14,712 bases of DNA from Deltaproteobacteria bacterium (GCA_016875255.1 VGRU01000068.1:1-14712), one strand, 5' to 3'. Counted from the first letter of the stretch, positions 1 to 6,534 are shown. Notes: a model not told the origin generated them from the letters alone. Numbers and translations: made by a program.

Positions 1-497
1 AAAGATTCGGGATGGAGGTGGAGGTTTTCCCTGAGGGGAATGAGGAGAGGATAGGAGGAAGAAGGGTTTTTATCTCTCATGGAGACCTGTCCAATCCGAA
101 ACTATGGAGATACCGGACATGGCGAAGAATGATCAAGAATCAATGGACATACGGTCTCATCGAAAGGGTTGGTCCCGGATTCTCCCGTCGTGTTGCGAAA
201 TGGCTCAGTCAAAGGAGTTATCAAAAAAATCATGCAATCCTTTCCTCCGGCCCTCCTCCGGAATTCAAACAATTTGCCCATCAAAAATTTTTAGAGGGTT
301 TTGATATGGTGATCCTTGGCCACTCCCATTTCCCGGAGGAGGTGGAGGAACGGATAGACGAAAAGAAATATCTCTATTTCAATGTGGGAGACTGGATGAT
401 CCACCGGTCTTTTTTGCGGTTTACGCCTCCGGATAAGTTTGAGTTGGGGAGATGGAGAGACAGGGGGATGGGGAGACAGGGAGATGGGGGGACATAA
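1..497 (+). CDS. lpxH: UDP-2,3-diacylglucosamine hydrolase-like metallophosphoesterase, 3' part
   Basis: This is the C-terminal part of a calcineurin-type metallophosphoesterase. The reading frame is open to the left edge, so the true start lies outside the window. The visible residues carry two metal-ligand motifs of the family: FISHGD shortly after the start of the window and GHSH further on, then the usual NVGDW stretch. The spacing and the LPS neighbours (gmhB directly after, lpxL nearby) favour the LpxH branch, which removes UMP from UDP-2,3-diacylglucosamine to give lipid X at the cytoplasmic face of the inner membrane. The last 16 or so residues (rich in G, R and D) come from a 16-bp tandem repeat and look like an added tail rather than conserved protein. 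A related but different phosphoesterase cannot be excluded because the N-terminal metal site is missing. Confidence 0.8.
   Translation, partial: RFGMEVEVFPEGNEERIGGRRVFISHGDLSNPKLWRYRTWRRMIKNQWTYGLIERVGPGFSRRVAKWLSQRSYQKNHAILSSGPPPEFKQFAHQKFLEGFDMVILGHSHFPEEVEERIDEKKYLYFNVGDWMIHRSFLRFTPPDKFELGRWRDRGMGRQGDGGT
448..494 (+). repeat. 16-bp tandem repeat, about three copies
   Basis: Three units begin at 448, 464 and 480: GGAGATGGAGAGACAG, GGGGATGGGGAGACAG and GGAGATGGGGGGACA. The period is exactly 16 bp. The array codes for the tail of the upstream phosphoesterase in one frame. In another frame, the third copy provides the ATG of gmhB at 484. Confidence 0.85.
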
Positions 498-1092
498 GGC
501 GGTTTTTCTGGACCGGGATGGAACGATTAATGAAGAGATGGGGTATGTGAATCATCTCGAACGATTCAGGCTCTTTCCAAGAGCAGGCGAGGCGATCCGG
601 TTATTGAACAAGAACGGAATCAAAGCTGTCGTCGTCACAAACCAGGCCGGAGTGGCGAAGGGGTATTTCCCGGAATCCTTAATCCACCTGGTCCACCGTA
701 AGATGGAAGACCATTTGAGGGAAAAGGGGGCGCACCTCGATGGAATCTATTATTGTCCCCATCATCCTGATGCAGGAGAGCCCCCCTACCGTCAGAGATG
801 CCGATGTCGAAAACCTGAAACGGGCCTGATCGAAGAGGCCGCAAGGGATCTGGGGATCGACTGTTCCAAAAGTTATATGATCGGTGACCGCGGGGCGGAT
901 ATCGAGTTTGGCCACCGGATCGGGGCAAAGACCATTCTGGTCCTCACAGGATATGGCAAAGGGGAGTGGGAATATTTCGGAGACCAGTGGGAGTCAAAGC
1001 CTGATTTTGTGGCTCAGGATCTGTTTGAGGCGGTCGATTGGATTCTTAACAGGGAAAGTGGAAAGCAGACCTTAACGTTGCATAAAAAGTGA
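484..1092 (+). CDS. gmhB: D-glycero-beta-D-manno-heptose 1,7-bisphosphate 7-phosphatase
   Basis: This is a HAD-superfamily phosphatase of 202 residues, the usual GmhB length. It removes the 7-phosphate of heptose 1,7-bisphosphate in the ADP-heptose pathway for the LPS inner core. The catalytic motif DRDGT lies at residues 10-14. VTNQAG is the second HAD motif, and MIGDRGAD the late acidic motif. The GmhB-specific zinc site is visible as CPHHPDAG followed by CRCRKP. I chose the ATG at 484 because the protein then starts directly before the conserved MGGHKAVFLDRDGT segment, with GGGGAGA a few bases upstream. A TTG at 439 would only add repeat-encoded residues. The gene overlaps the upstream lpxH-like gene by 14 bp. 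The final residues HKK and the stop lie inside the left end of a palindromic element, so the native C-terminus may have been replaced. Confidence 0.93.
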   Translation: MGGHKAVFLDRDGTINEEMGYVNHLERFRLFPRAGEAIRLLNKNGIKAVVVTNQAGVAKGYFPESLIHLVHRKMEDHLREKGAHLDGIYYCPHHPDAGEPPYRQRCRCRKPETGLIEEAARDLGIDCSKSYMIGDRGADIEFGHRIGAKTILVLTGYGKGEWEYFGDQWESKPDFVAQDLFEAVDWILNRESGKQTLTLHKK

Positions 1093-1283
1093 GGCAAGTG
1101 TGCTTACAAACCTTTACAATTGCGGATTATTTTATCTTTTATGGGGAACATACGATGTCACCTGAGGGGGCCTTTGGGTTTTGCTTGAAAACAGCGTAGC
1201 CAAACGTTTAAAGGTGCCGCTGTAAAGGTTTGGGAAACTGCGGTTTCCCGTATCCGCCCAGCACACCCGCCTCCCTTTTTATG
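1081..1283. repeat. 203-bp palindromic (MITE-like) element overlapping the gmhB stop
   Basis: Positions 1081-1104 and 1260-1283 are inverted repeats with 21 of 24 bases matching. They enclose a second perfect 11-bp inverted pair (AAACCTTTACA at 1108-1118, TGTAAAGGTTT at 1221-1231). That pair is extended by GCGG at 1122-1125 and CCGC at 1217-1220. A perfect 7-bp hairpin (GGGAAAC, loop TGCG, GTTTCCC) sits at 1232-1249. I see no transposase and no clear target duplication. As RNA the region would form a three-way junction ending in a T-run, so it may also serve as a transcription terminator or be a structured RNA. I do not recognise it as any named RNA family. Confidence 0.7.
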
Positions 1284-1356
1284 TAATTTTTACGCAACTG
1301 TGAGGTAGAGAGTGGCAGGTGGAGAGTAAAACGAAATTTTTTAAAGGAGGACAAAG

Positions 1357-1539
1357 ATGGCACTTAGCAAGGAACTTCTCGACATCTTGGCCTGTCCGAA
1401 GTGCAAGGGAGATATTTTCCTTAACCATGCAGGGGATGGGTTGATCTGTAAGTCTTGTCGATTGCTCTATCAGATCAAAGACGATATCCCAATCATGCTC
1501 ATCGATGAAGCCCTGCCTTATCAAGGGGAAGAGGGGTGA
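1357..1539 (+). CDS. Trm112/YcaR family zinc-binding peptide
   Basis: This is a 60-residue protein with four cysteines at positions 13, 16, 31 and 34, in the arrangement CPKC and CKSC, followed by YQIKDDIPIML. This is the complete Trm112-like (UPF0434/YcaR) domain. Eukaryotic Trm112 activates methyltransferases. The role of the free-standing bacterial form is not settled, but it is often found beside lipid A genes, as here. The start is fixed by a very good ribosome binding site (AAAGGAGG, 1344-1351) just upstream of the ATG. It stands between gmhB and the lpxL-like gene with repeats on both sides. It could be co-transcribed with either, but the gaps make independent expression equally possible. 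Confidence 0.88.
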   Translation: MALSKELLDILACPKCKGDIFLNHAGDGLICKSCRLLYQIKDDIPIMLIDEALPYQGEEG

Positions 1540-1556
1540 TCGATTTCGGAATTCGG

Positions 1557-1589
1557 CCTCCGGCTCAGAGAGCCCTCTGGCTCGGAGAG
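1557..1589 (+). repeat. 16-bp direct repeat pair
   Basis: The segments 1557-1572 and 1574-1589 are direct repeats with 14 of 16 bases equal (CCTCCGGCTCAGAGAG and CCTCTGGCTCGGAGAG). They lie in the gap between the Trm112-like gene and the next element. Confidence 0.6.
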
Positions 1590-1630
1590 AATGCGGATTT
1601 CGGATTTAGGAATTTAAACAAAGTTAAAAA

Positions 1631-1756
1631 TGATGGTTTCGTAAAAAGTCGTCTCACCGGTGAAAACCGGTGTCCAGTGTTTTTATAATTATATGAAATT
1701 ACTGGATTCCGGCTTTCGCCGGAATGACGATCGATAGCCTTTTTACGACTTCATCA
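1631..1756. repeat. 126-bp MITE-like element with terminal inverted repeats
   Basis: The ends 1631-1651 and 1736-1756 are inverted repeats (16 of 21 matching, sharing the core CGTAAAAAG). Inside are two perfect hairpins. One is CACCGGT, GAAA loop, ACCGGTG at 1655-1672. The other is ATTCCGGC, TTTC loop, GCCGGAAT at 1706-1725. TCCAGT at 1673-1678 also pairs with ACTGGA at 1701-1706. I recall elements with similar ends and the same CCGGCTTTCGCCGG hairpin as dispersed repeats in deltaproteobacterial genomes, but could not verify that here. Confidence 0.7.
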
Positions 1757-1788
1757 AAAATCTGAAATCAAAATACTCAAAACCCAAA

Positions 1789-2679
1789 ATGTTTGCTTAT
1801 CCCATCTACATACTCCTAAGAATGTTCGGCTTCTTCATCAATCTTCTGCCGGAGGGGTTTGCCCTCTGGATCGGGAGGCAGTTTGGAAATTTGATGTATG
1901 CCCTTGATTTTGAGCACCGTGGGATTGCTATTGATAACCTTGAAATTGCTTTCGGGCAGGAGAAGACAGGGGCGGAGAGGCGTTCGATTGCGAGAAAAAA
2001 TTTCCAGAATCTGGGAATGATGGCCATTGAGTTTTTCCAGATTCCGAAGATGGATTTGGAAACTTACAAAAGAAAAGTAGCCGTGGAAGGGCTCGATAAG
2101 GCATTGAAGGTTCTCGATGAGAACAGAGGAGCGCTTCTTCTCCTCGGGCATTTCGGGAACTGGGAACTGATGGCTCTGATGTCGAAGGTCATCAACAGGC
2201 CGATCCTGGCCATTGCCAAACCCATCAAAAAGAATCCACGGTTGGATCGATGGATTATCGGAACCAGAAATAAAATAGGTCTGGAGATCATTCCTCCTGT
2301 GAATGCGACAAAGAAAGTTTTGCAGGCCCTTTCCCGGAACCAGATTGTTGCAATTCTGTTTGATCAGAGGGGAAAGCGAAGCAAAGGGGTCTGGGCCGAC
2401 TTTTTCGGAAGAAAGGTGCCGACCACTTCCGGCCTGGCAGTCATGGCCATCAAAAGCCGCGCTCCTGTCCTGCCCGTTTTCATGGTCCGGGAGGGATTCT
2501 GGAAACACCGTCTCATCATCAGGGACCCTCTCGAAATCATCCATACCGGCGTTTTCAGGCAGGATGTGGAAGCCAATACCCAGCTCTTTAACCGGGTTCT
2601 CGAATCGATCATCCGTCAGTACCCTGAACAATGGCTCTGGATCCATCGGAGATTTGAAAGAAAGTCCCGCCGGAGATAA
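1789..2679 (+). CDS. LpxL/HtrB-like lipid A biosynthesis acyltransferase
   Basis: This 296-residue membrane-associated acyltransferase matches the LpxL/LpxM/HtrB family, which adds secondary acyl chains to Kdo-lipid A at the inner membrane. The catalytic HX4E motif is HFGNWE at residues 121-126. An N-terminal hydrophobic segment (YPIYILLRMFGFFINLLP) anchors the protein. The conserved block FDQRGKRSKG and the C-terminal WLWIHRRF are both present. The start ATG has no convincing Shine-Dalgarno sequence and lies 33 bp beyond the MITE-like element, which may supply the leader. Its neighbours (lpxH-like gene, gmhB) support a role in LPS. The exact acyl position (LpxL or LpxM) cannot be decided from the sequence. 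Confidence 0.9.
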   Translation: MFAYPIYILLRMFGFFINLLPEGFALWIGRQFGNLMYALDFEHRGIAIDNLEIAFGQEKTGAERRSIARKNFQNLGMMAIEFFQIPKMDLETYKRKVAVEGLDKALKVLDENRGALLLLGHFGNWELMALMSKVINRPILAIAKPIKKNPRLDRWIIGTRNKIGLEIIPPVNATKKVLQALSRNQIVAILFDQRGKRSKGVWADFFGRKVPTTSGLAVMAIKSRAPVLPVFMVREGFWKHRLIIRDPLEIIHTGVFRQDVEANTQLFNRVLESIIRQYPEQWLWIHRRFERKSRRR

Positions 2680-2699
2680 CAACAAGTTAAAGAGAATAT

Positions 2700-2822
2700 C
2701 GTTTAACGGCGACGATGCTGGTATCGAAGCAGGAAGCTCGATGCTCGAATTTCGGTAAAAATTGATTCGAGCCTCCAGCTTCGTCAGTCGAGCATCGATA
2801 CGAGTTTCGACAACGGCAAACG
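2700..2822. repeat. Imperfect 123-bp inverted repeat between convergent genes
   Basis: The segment starting at 2700 (CGTTTAACGG) is matched in reverse complement by the segment ending at 2822 (CGTTTGCCGTTG). Further partial matches around GTATCGA, GATGCTCGA and GCTCGAAT continue on both sides. It lies between the end of the lpxL-like gene and the end of the minus-strand HNH gene, where a two-way terminator would be expected. Confidence 0.55.
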
Positions 2823-2826
2823 TAAT

Positions 2827-3129
2827 TTACCAACTGTGCTCTTCATCATGGCAGTAAACGCAGAGGTTTTCCCAGTTTGAGCCATCGGGCGGGTTGTTCA
2901 GGTGATTTCCGTCTTTGTGGTGGACAGTGAGAAGATGATTGGTCTTGTGGTCAAACTCTTTTCCGCACCGGGCGCAGATGAAACCGTGGATGTTGAGCGA
3001 TCGTTCCCTGTAATCGCCTTTTTTAGGAGGGGTATGCTGTAATTCCCTGACGATCTCCTCAACAGACTTATTGGAGTCGGCCTTTTTCGTCTGTCGGCTT
3101 CGGTGGATTCGATAAGACGTTCTTCTCAT
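2827..3129 (-). CDS. YajD-like HNH nuclease family protein
   Basis: This 100-residue protein has the layout of the YajD branch of HNH nucleases. It begins with a basic N-terminus, then CARC (residues 52-55), the catalytic HHKDGNHLNNP (70-80) and LCVYCHDEEH (89-98). The four cysteines fit a structural zinc, and the two adjacent histidines fit the metal-dependent nuclease centre. The start is supported by AGGAGGT 9 bases upstream. It is the last gene of the minus-strand operon, about 35 bp after the preceding gene. The cellular target of YajD-type proteins is not known. The domain assignment is firm, the biological role is not. Confidence 0.85.
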   Translation of the reverse strand: MRRTSYRIHRSRQTKKADSNKSVEEIVRELQHTPPKKGDYRERSLNIHGFICARCGKEFDHKTNHLLTVHHKDGNHLNNPPDGSNWENLCVYCHDEEHSW

Positions 3130-3164
3130 CGGAATGACCTCCTGAACCTATACGAAAGCATCCG

Positions 3165-3500
3165 TCAGGGAGCGATTAAGACTTGGTCCCCAAAGCGCTC
3201 GGCGAGGGCAACGGCAAGGCTTTCGGTCGCTTTCTCGTCGGGAAACTCCACCATCAGCTCTCCTTCGTCTCCTACAACCAACCGGCCATGTTTCTTAACC
3301 ACCTCCGCTACTTCAACGGGCTCTATGGTCCACCAGCCCCGTGTCCGAGAGAGGAGTTCCTCGCCTTTGAGCATCTGGGGTGTGATCAGGTCGATTTTTC
3401 GAAACCAGGCCTCCCATCCAATCCGGGCGGGAGCCCTCAGGACAGGGGTGACCGGATCATGATAGATACGGCAACGGCCAAAGAGACGGAGGCGGATCAT
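3165..3500 (-). CDS. Conserved-looking hypothetical protein, 111 aa
   Basis: I do not recognise this family. The protein has 111 residues, no membrane segment and no signal peptide. Its N-terminal half is rich in arginine, proline and tryptophan (for example RGWWTIEPVEVAEVV around the middle), followed by an acidic end with the segment GDEGELMVEFPDEKATE. It is read as a real gene because it starts in a 4-bp ATGA overlap with the gene before it, has AAGGAG 5 bases upstream of the ATG, and lies in a tightly packed operon. The overlap suggests translational coupling with its partner at 3497-3835. Confidence 0.7.
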   Translation of the reverse strand: MIRLRLFGRCRIYHDPVTPVLRAPARIGWEAWFRKIDLITPQMLKGEELLSRTRGWWTIEPVEVAEVVKKHGRLVVGDEGELMVEFPDEKATESLAVALAERFGDQVLIAP

Positions 3501-3835
3501 CTTAACTCCTTCCGGAGAAACATGGCGATTCTTTCATCTTTTGACGATACCTGCTCCGGAACCTCGATCCCGTTCAGGCTTAACGTGTGGGCCAAACAAT
3601 GCATATAGAGGAGGGTGGCCCCCCTCTCATTGGAAACGATCTCTTTTTGCATGGCAAGCGGCCATGTTTGTTCAAAGAGATCCCGGGCGCGGGAGCGGGC
3701 ACGACGGAGCCTTGGGTCAAATAATGAGATGTTCAGATCCCTCAGCAAATCTTTCTGAGAATTCTCCATAAGAGAGAATATCCGGCGCATCATCTGAACA
3801 GTGGGGTCATGGCCCCATTCATCCCGAGTTGGCAT
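3497..3835 (-). CDS. Hypothetical helical protein, 112 aa
   Basis: I do not recognise this family. It is a soluble, probably all-helical protein of 112 residues with many charged positions (FDPRLRRARSRARDLFEQ, then EIVSNERGATLLYMHCLA). It starts 8 bp after the stop of the DUF547 gene and overlaps the next gene by 4 bp (ATGA), so it is inside the operon that begins with the selenoprotein candidate. Nothing in the sequence shows an enzyme site. Together with the following 111-residue protein it could form a small complex, but this rests only on the coupling of the two reading frames. Confidence 0.7.
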   Translation of the reverse strand: MPTRDEWGHDPTVQMMRRIFSLMENSQKDLLRDLNISLFDPRLRRARSRARDLFEQTWPLAMQKEIVSNERGATLLYMHCLAHTLSLNGIEVPEQVSSKDERIAMFLRKELR

Positions 3836-3843
3836 CCCTTTTC

Positions 3844-4662
3844 CTACTCCTGATTCAGATTCCAGTCATAGGGTTGATATTTAACCCGGACTCGATTTCC
3901 GTTCTTGCCTAAAAAATTCTTTTTCTCTCCTTCATCGAGGAAATTGAGAATCGTATCGACCATTGTCCGGTCATCTCCCCCAAAGTCTGTCTTATACCAT
4001 TTGAAAATCATTGAAATCAAGAGCGTGTTTTTTTCCGGAAGGATTCTGACCTGGGGACTGTTGATGAAGCTCATTGCCGCGAGTTGAAGCTGATAATCGA
4101 TTTGATCTTGCTCATAAAATCCAATAGGCGGACAGGACTTTGCTCCGCAAACCAGTGCGAAATGGATTCTCGGGTCTATTGGCAGGATGGTAAATTTTCC
4201 CCGCGGGTCTTTTTTTCCGAAAGGCCTCAAAAGCCGGTAGGGTGGCCTCCGGTTGCCTCGGAGGATGCCATGCTCCATATCGTTTAAAGAAAAACGATAC
4301 CCTCCAATTTCGTAGGCGATTCGATCAAAGAATCTAAAAAAGTCTTTGACCGAATGCTTCAACCGGAGCTCGATAACCCCATGAATGACGGCGGCATTGT
4401 AGATATTGATCCAGAAGGCAAGTCTCTTTCCGCGGTCTCTTAAGGATTCAAGATCGAAGGATTGCAATCCTTTTGTGAGGGCCTTGTACTCTTCGAACTT
4501 CTCAGAGGTGTGGATCGCATCATACCGGACAACGCCCCTTTCTGGATCGATGAACTGGGCTTTCAGAGCAGCCAATGAAAGAGTCAGGGCAATGTCGATG
4601 GGCTCATCCACCAGGGCTTTTGGTAACGATCCGGCATTGAGGATGATGGGTGAGAATATCAC
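3844..4662 (-). CDS. DUF547 domain-containing protein
   Basis: The 272-residue protein is a full DUF547 domain. Visible blocks are FWINIYNA (residues 83-90), FSLNDMEHGILRG (124-136), DPRIHFALVCGAKSCPP (163-179, with Cys172 and Cys177), FKWYKTDFGG (220-229) and YDWNLN near the end. The biochemical role of DUF547 is not established to my knowledge. The start is a GTG whose GTGA overlaps the stop of the selenoprotein-candidate gene. The frame upstream closes at a TAA without an ATG, so this is the likely start, probably used by translational coupling. No signal peptide is seen, although many relatives are exported, so a part of the N-terminus may be missing or replaced. Its strict linkage to the secreted rhodanese suggests a joint function. 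Confidence 0.85.
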   Translation of the reverse strand: MIFSPIILNAGSLPKALVDEPIDIALTLSLAALKAQFIDPERGVVRYDAIHTSEKFEEYKALTKGLQSFDLESLRDRGKRLAFWINIYNAAVIHGVIELRLKHSVKDFFRFFDRIAYEIGGYRFSLNDMEHGILRGNRRPPYRLLRPFGKKDPRGKFTILPIDPRIHFALVCGAKSCPPIGFYEQDQIDYQLQLAAMSFINSPQVRILPEKNTLLISMIFKWYKTDFGGDDRTMVDTILNFLDEGEKKNFLGKNGNRVRVKYQPYDWNLNQE

Positions 4663-5057
4663 TTCTTCTCTATCGGGTAACCCGCCTTAGACCATTCCTT
4701 CCATCCGCCCTTCAGGGCGAAGACCTTCTTAAATCCCATTTCGATCAATTCCTGTGCCAGACTGGCACTGGTCCCTTCCCGGGGTCAGGCTCAGTAAAGA
4801 ACAATGGTCTTGTCCGGCGAGTATTTGTTTGCCCAGGATTTTAAATTATCCGAGTCTTCTCTTACAGCGCTTTTGATCTTTGCATCACTATTGGTCCAAT
4901 CTCTGCCGTAACGGACATCGATGATGACCAGGTCCGGATTACTGAGCAAAGCCTTCAACTCCTCCTTGCTCATCCTTGGCGCCTCAGCAGAAAAGGCAGG
5001 AGTTAACCATCCGATGGCCATCGAAAAAGATATGATGATGGTTAATAATTTCATCAT
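4659..5057 (-). CDS. Secreted rhodanese-domain protein, probable double-selenocysteine (UxU) selenoprotein
   Basis: A 132-residue rhodanese-like protein is seen if two in-frame TGA codons are read as amino acids. A signal peptide (MMKLLTIIISFSMAIGW, cleavage near AFSA) is followed by LVIIDVRYGRDW, then KTIVLY-TGA-Ala-TGA-PREGTSASLAQEL and the typical end FALKGGWKEWSKAGYP. The TGAs are codons 89 and 91 (plus-strand 4791-4793 and 4785-4787). Rhodanese relatives with the motif YCxCP carry cysteines there. I infer selenocysteine at both sites, giving a periplasmic redox or sulfur/selenium-transfer enzyme. The start is chosen at ATGATG after GGAGGT. A start at 5075 would only add MNRGGG. The true stop overlaps the DUF547 start (GTGA). 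Two independent stop mutations exactly at the two Cys positions, with an otherwise intact frame, are unlikely. The alternative is a young pseudogene. Confidence 0.8.
4751..4771 (-). promoter_or_regulatory. Candidate bacterial SECIS hairpin
   Basis: On the coding strand a perfect 6-bp stem (GTGCCA, TGGCAC) closes a 3-base loop that begins with G. It is extended past an A-A mismatch by two C-G pairs. The stem begins 13 bases after the second TGA, and the loop G is preceded by 22 bases after that TGA (28 after the first). This is within the range usual for bacterial SECIS elements, which lie in the coding region just after the UGA. A second possible pairing (CCC with GGG, directly after the second TGA) competes with it. 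Confidence 0.5.
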
Positions 5058-5097
5058 TCCACCTCCACGATTCATCTCCCCCTCGTTTATGCCAAAA

Positions 5098-5127
5098 ATT
5101 ATAACCCTTTTCCCTTCATTTTACCAA
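5098..5127 (-). promoter_or_regulatory. Sigma70-type promoter of the rhodanese operon
   Basis: On the minus strand TTGGTA (5127-5122) and a perfect TATAAT (5103-5098) are separated by 18 bp. This places the transcript start about 35 bases before the chosen rhodanese start codon. It is the only well-formed promoter found for the five minus-strand genes. Confidence 0.5.
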
Positions 5128-5147
5128 TGGATTTTATTAAAAACTGC

Positions 5148-5176
5148 TTGTTTAGGCGAGAAAAGTTTGGTATCTA
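5148..5176 (+). promoter_or_regulatory. Weak candidate promoter of the FAD oxidoreductase
   Basis: TTGTTT at 5148-5153 and TATCTA at 5171-5176 are 17 bp apart. The leader then contains an inverted pair CGTGGAA (5188-5194) and TTCCACG (5224-5230). The -10 match is poor, so this is only a suggestion. Confidence 0.25.
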
Positions 5177-5266
5177 TAACATCAGAGCGTGGAAAGCGAA
5201 ACCCGATTTTTTTAAAAACTACCTTCCACGTTCCACCATCGACTTTTCAACTCAGGGAGGCTGTGA

Positions 5267-6472
5267 ATGAAACGGTATCTCATCATCGGTAACGGAGTGG
5301 CAGGAGCGAGGGCGGCGGTCAAGATCAGAGAAAGAGACCCAAAGGGTGAAATTCACATCTTTACAGGGGAAGCCTATCCCTTTTACTACCGGGTTCGATT
5401 CCCGGAGCTGGTTGCAGGAGAGGTGACGATCAAGGAGATCACCATCCACACCAAAGAGTTTTATCAGGGGAAAAACATCTCCCTCCATCTGGAAGAGCCA
5501 ATTGTTGAGGTTCGTCCGGAGAAAAAGGAGGTTCTCAGCAAGAAGGGGCATACTTATTCTTATGACCTCCTGCTGGCGGCAACCGGCGGCAATGCTTTTG
5601 TGCCGCCCATTCAGGGAAATGAGAAGAAGGGTGTGTTTACCCTTCGCACCATGAGAGATGCCATTGAGATGAAGGCATTTTCAGAGAAGATCAGCCAGGC
5701 GATCCTGATCGGAGGAGGGCTCGTCGGATTGGAGACAGGCGGGGCCTTATTGAGACGGTCCATTAAGGTGGCAGTGATTGAGCAAAATCCGAGAATTCTT
5801 CCAAGACAGATGGACTCTGAGGGAGCTCAGATTCTTCAGGCGAAGATGGAAACCATGGGTTTCTCTTTTTTTCTCAACGGGCAGTCCGAGGAGATTCTGG
5901 GAGGCGAAAGCGTGGAGGGGGTCCGACTTAAGGATGGCAGGATCGTTGAAGGCCAGATGGCGATCATCTCCGCAGGGGTGAGGCCGAATATCGAACTGGC
6001 CAAAAAGACGGGGCTGGAAATGAAGAATGGAATTCTGGTCAATGACCGGTTGGAAACAAAAACAAAGGACATCTTTGCAGCCGGGGATGTGGCAGAACAT
6101 CGGGGTCGTGTTTATGGGTTATGGCCGGCCGCCCAGAAGCAGGGTGAGATTGCCGGAGTCAATATGGCGGGAGGCAACGAGTCCTATGAAGGCACGGTTG
6201 TTTCCAATACTCTTAAAGTGGTCGGGATCGATCTCACCTCCACCGGAGAGATCGATGCGGAGGGGAAGTTCGAGTGCGTGGTGAGAAGCGACCGCGAGAA
6301 ATGCAGTTACTGTAAGGTTACATTCAAGGAGGATAAAATCGTCGGTTGTATCCTGCTCGGAGAGACCAGGGGAAGGGCAGAACTACTCAATGCCATCGAA
6401 AAGGAGGCGGACATCAAGGATCTGAAGAGTTCGATCTTGAAAGAAGGGTTCGATTTCAATCAATTGCAATAA
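5267..6472 (+). CDS. FAD-dependent NAD(P)-disulfide-type oxidoreductase
   Basis: This 401-residue protein belongs to the two-dinucleotide-fold flavoenzymes (NADH:rubredoxin reductase, NirB N-terminal part, NADH oxidase group). The FAD-binding GxGxxG is at residues 8-13 (GNGVAG). The ATGG segment follows. The NAD(P)-binding GxGxxG is at 149-154 (GGGLVG), and the second FAD motif AAGD is at 271-274. No CxxC redox-active disulfide of the thioredoxin reductase type is seen, which argues for electron transfer to a protein such as rubredoxin. The C-terminal domain has a CSYC pair in a position where I know of no fixed role. The start has GGGAGG a few bases upstream. It is transcribed away from the selenoprotein operon and ends in a strong terminator, so it is a single-gene unit. 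Confidence 0.85.
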   Translation: MKRYLIIGNGVAGARAAVKIRERDPKGEIHIFTGEAYPFYYRVRFPELVAGEVTIKEITIHTKEFYQGKNISLHLEEPIVEVRPEKKEVLSKKGHTYSYDLLLAATGGNAFVPPIQGNEKKGVFTLRTMRDAIEMKAFSEKISQAILIGGGLVGLETGGALLRRSIKVAVIEQNPRILPRQMDSEGAQILQAKMETMGFSFFLNGQSEEILGGESVEGVRLKDGRIVEGQMAIISAGVRPNIELAKKTGLEMKNGILVNDRLETKTKDIFAAGDVAEHRGRVYGLWPAAQKQGEIAGVNMAGGNESYEGTVVSNTLKVVGIDLTSTGEIDAEGKFECVVRSDREKCSYCKVTFKEDKIVGCILLGETRGRAELLNAIEKEADIKDLKSSILKEGFDFNQLQ

Positions 6473-6473
6473 A

Positions 6474-6504
6474 AAATCCACCGAGCCTTTGGCTCGGTGG
6501 ATTT
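6474..6504 (+). terminator. Strong intrinsic terminator, possibly bidirectional
   Basis: A perfect 14-bp stem (AAATCCACCGAGCC and its complement) with a TTT loop begins 2 bp after the oxidoreductase stop codon and is followed by TTTAATT. Confidence 0.85.
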
Positions 6505-6534
6505 AATTGGGTTAAGGTTTTTAAGTAGGAGGAA

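Noticed and set aside
1091..1273. 6S RNA or another named structured RNA
   Set aside because: A closing stem and T-run are present, but the 5' side of the junction is only three bases and I find no conserved 6S, SRP, RNase P or tmRNA motif. It is kept as an unnamed palindromic element.
1816..2685. Long open frame opposite the lpxL-like gene
   Set aside because: It mirrors the coding strand, has no recognisable domain, and the plus strand encodes a complete acyltransferase with its catalytic motif.
4791..5075. A 94-residue truncated rhodanese that simply ends at the first TGA
   Set aside because: The frame continues without decay for 43 more residues through a second TGA, restores the full rhodanese ending and closes exactly on the next start codon. 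A plain truncation does not explain this.
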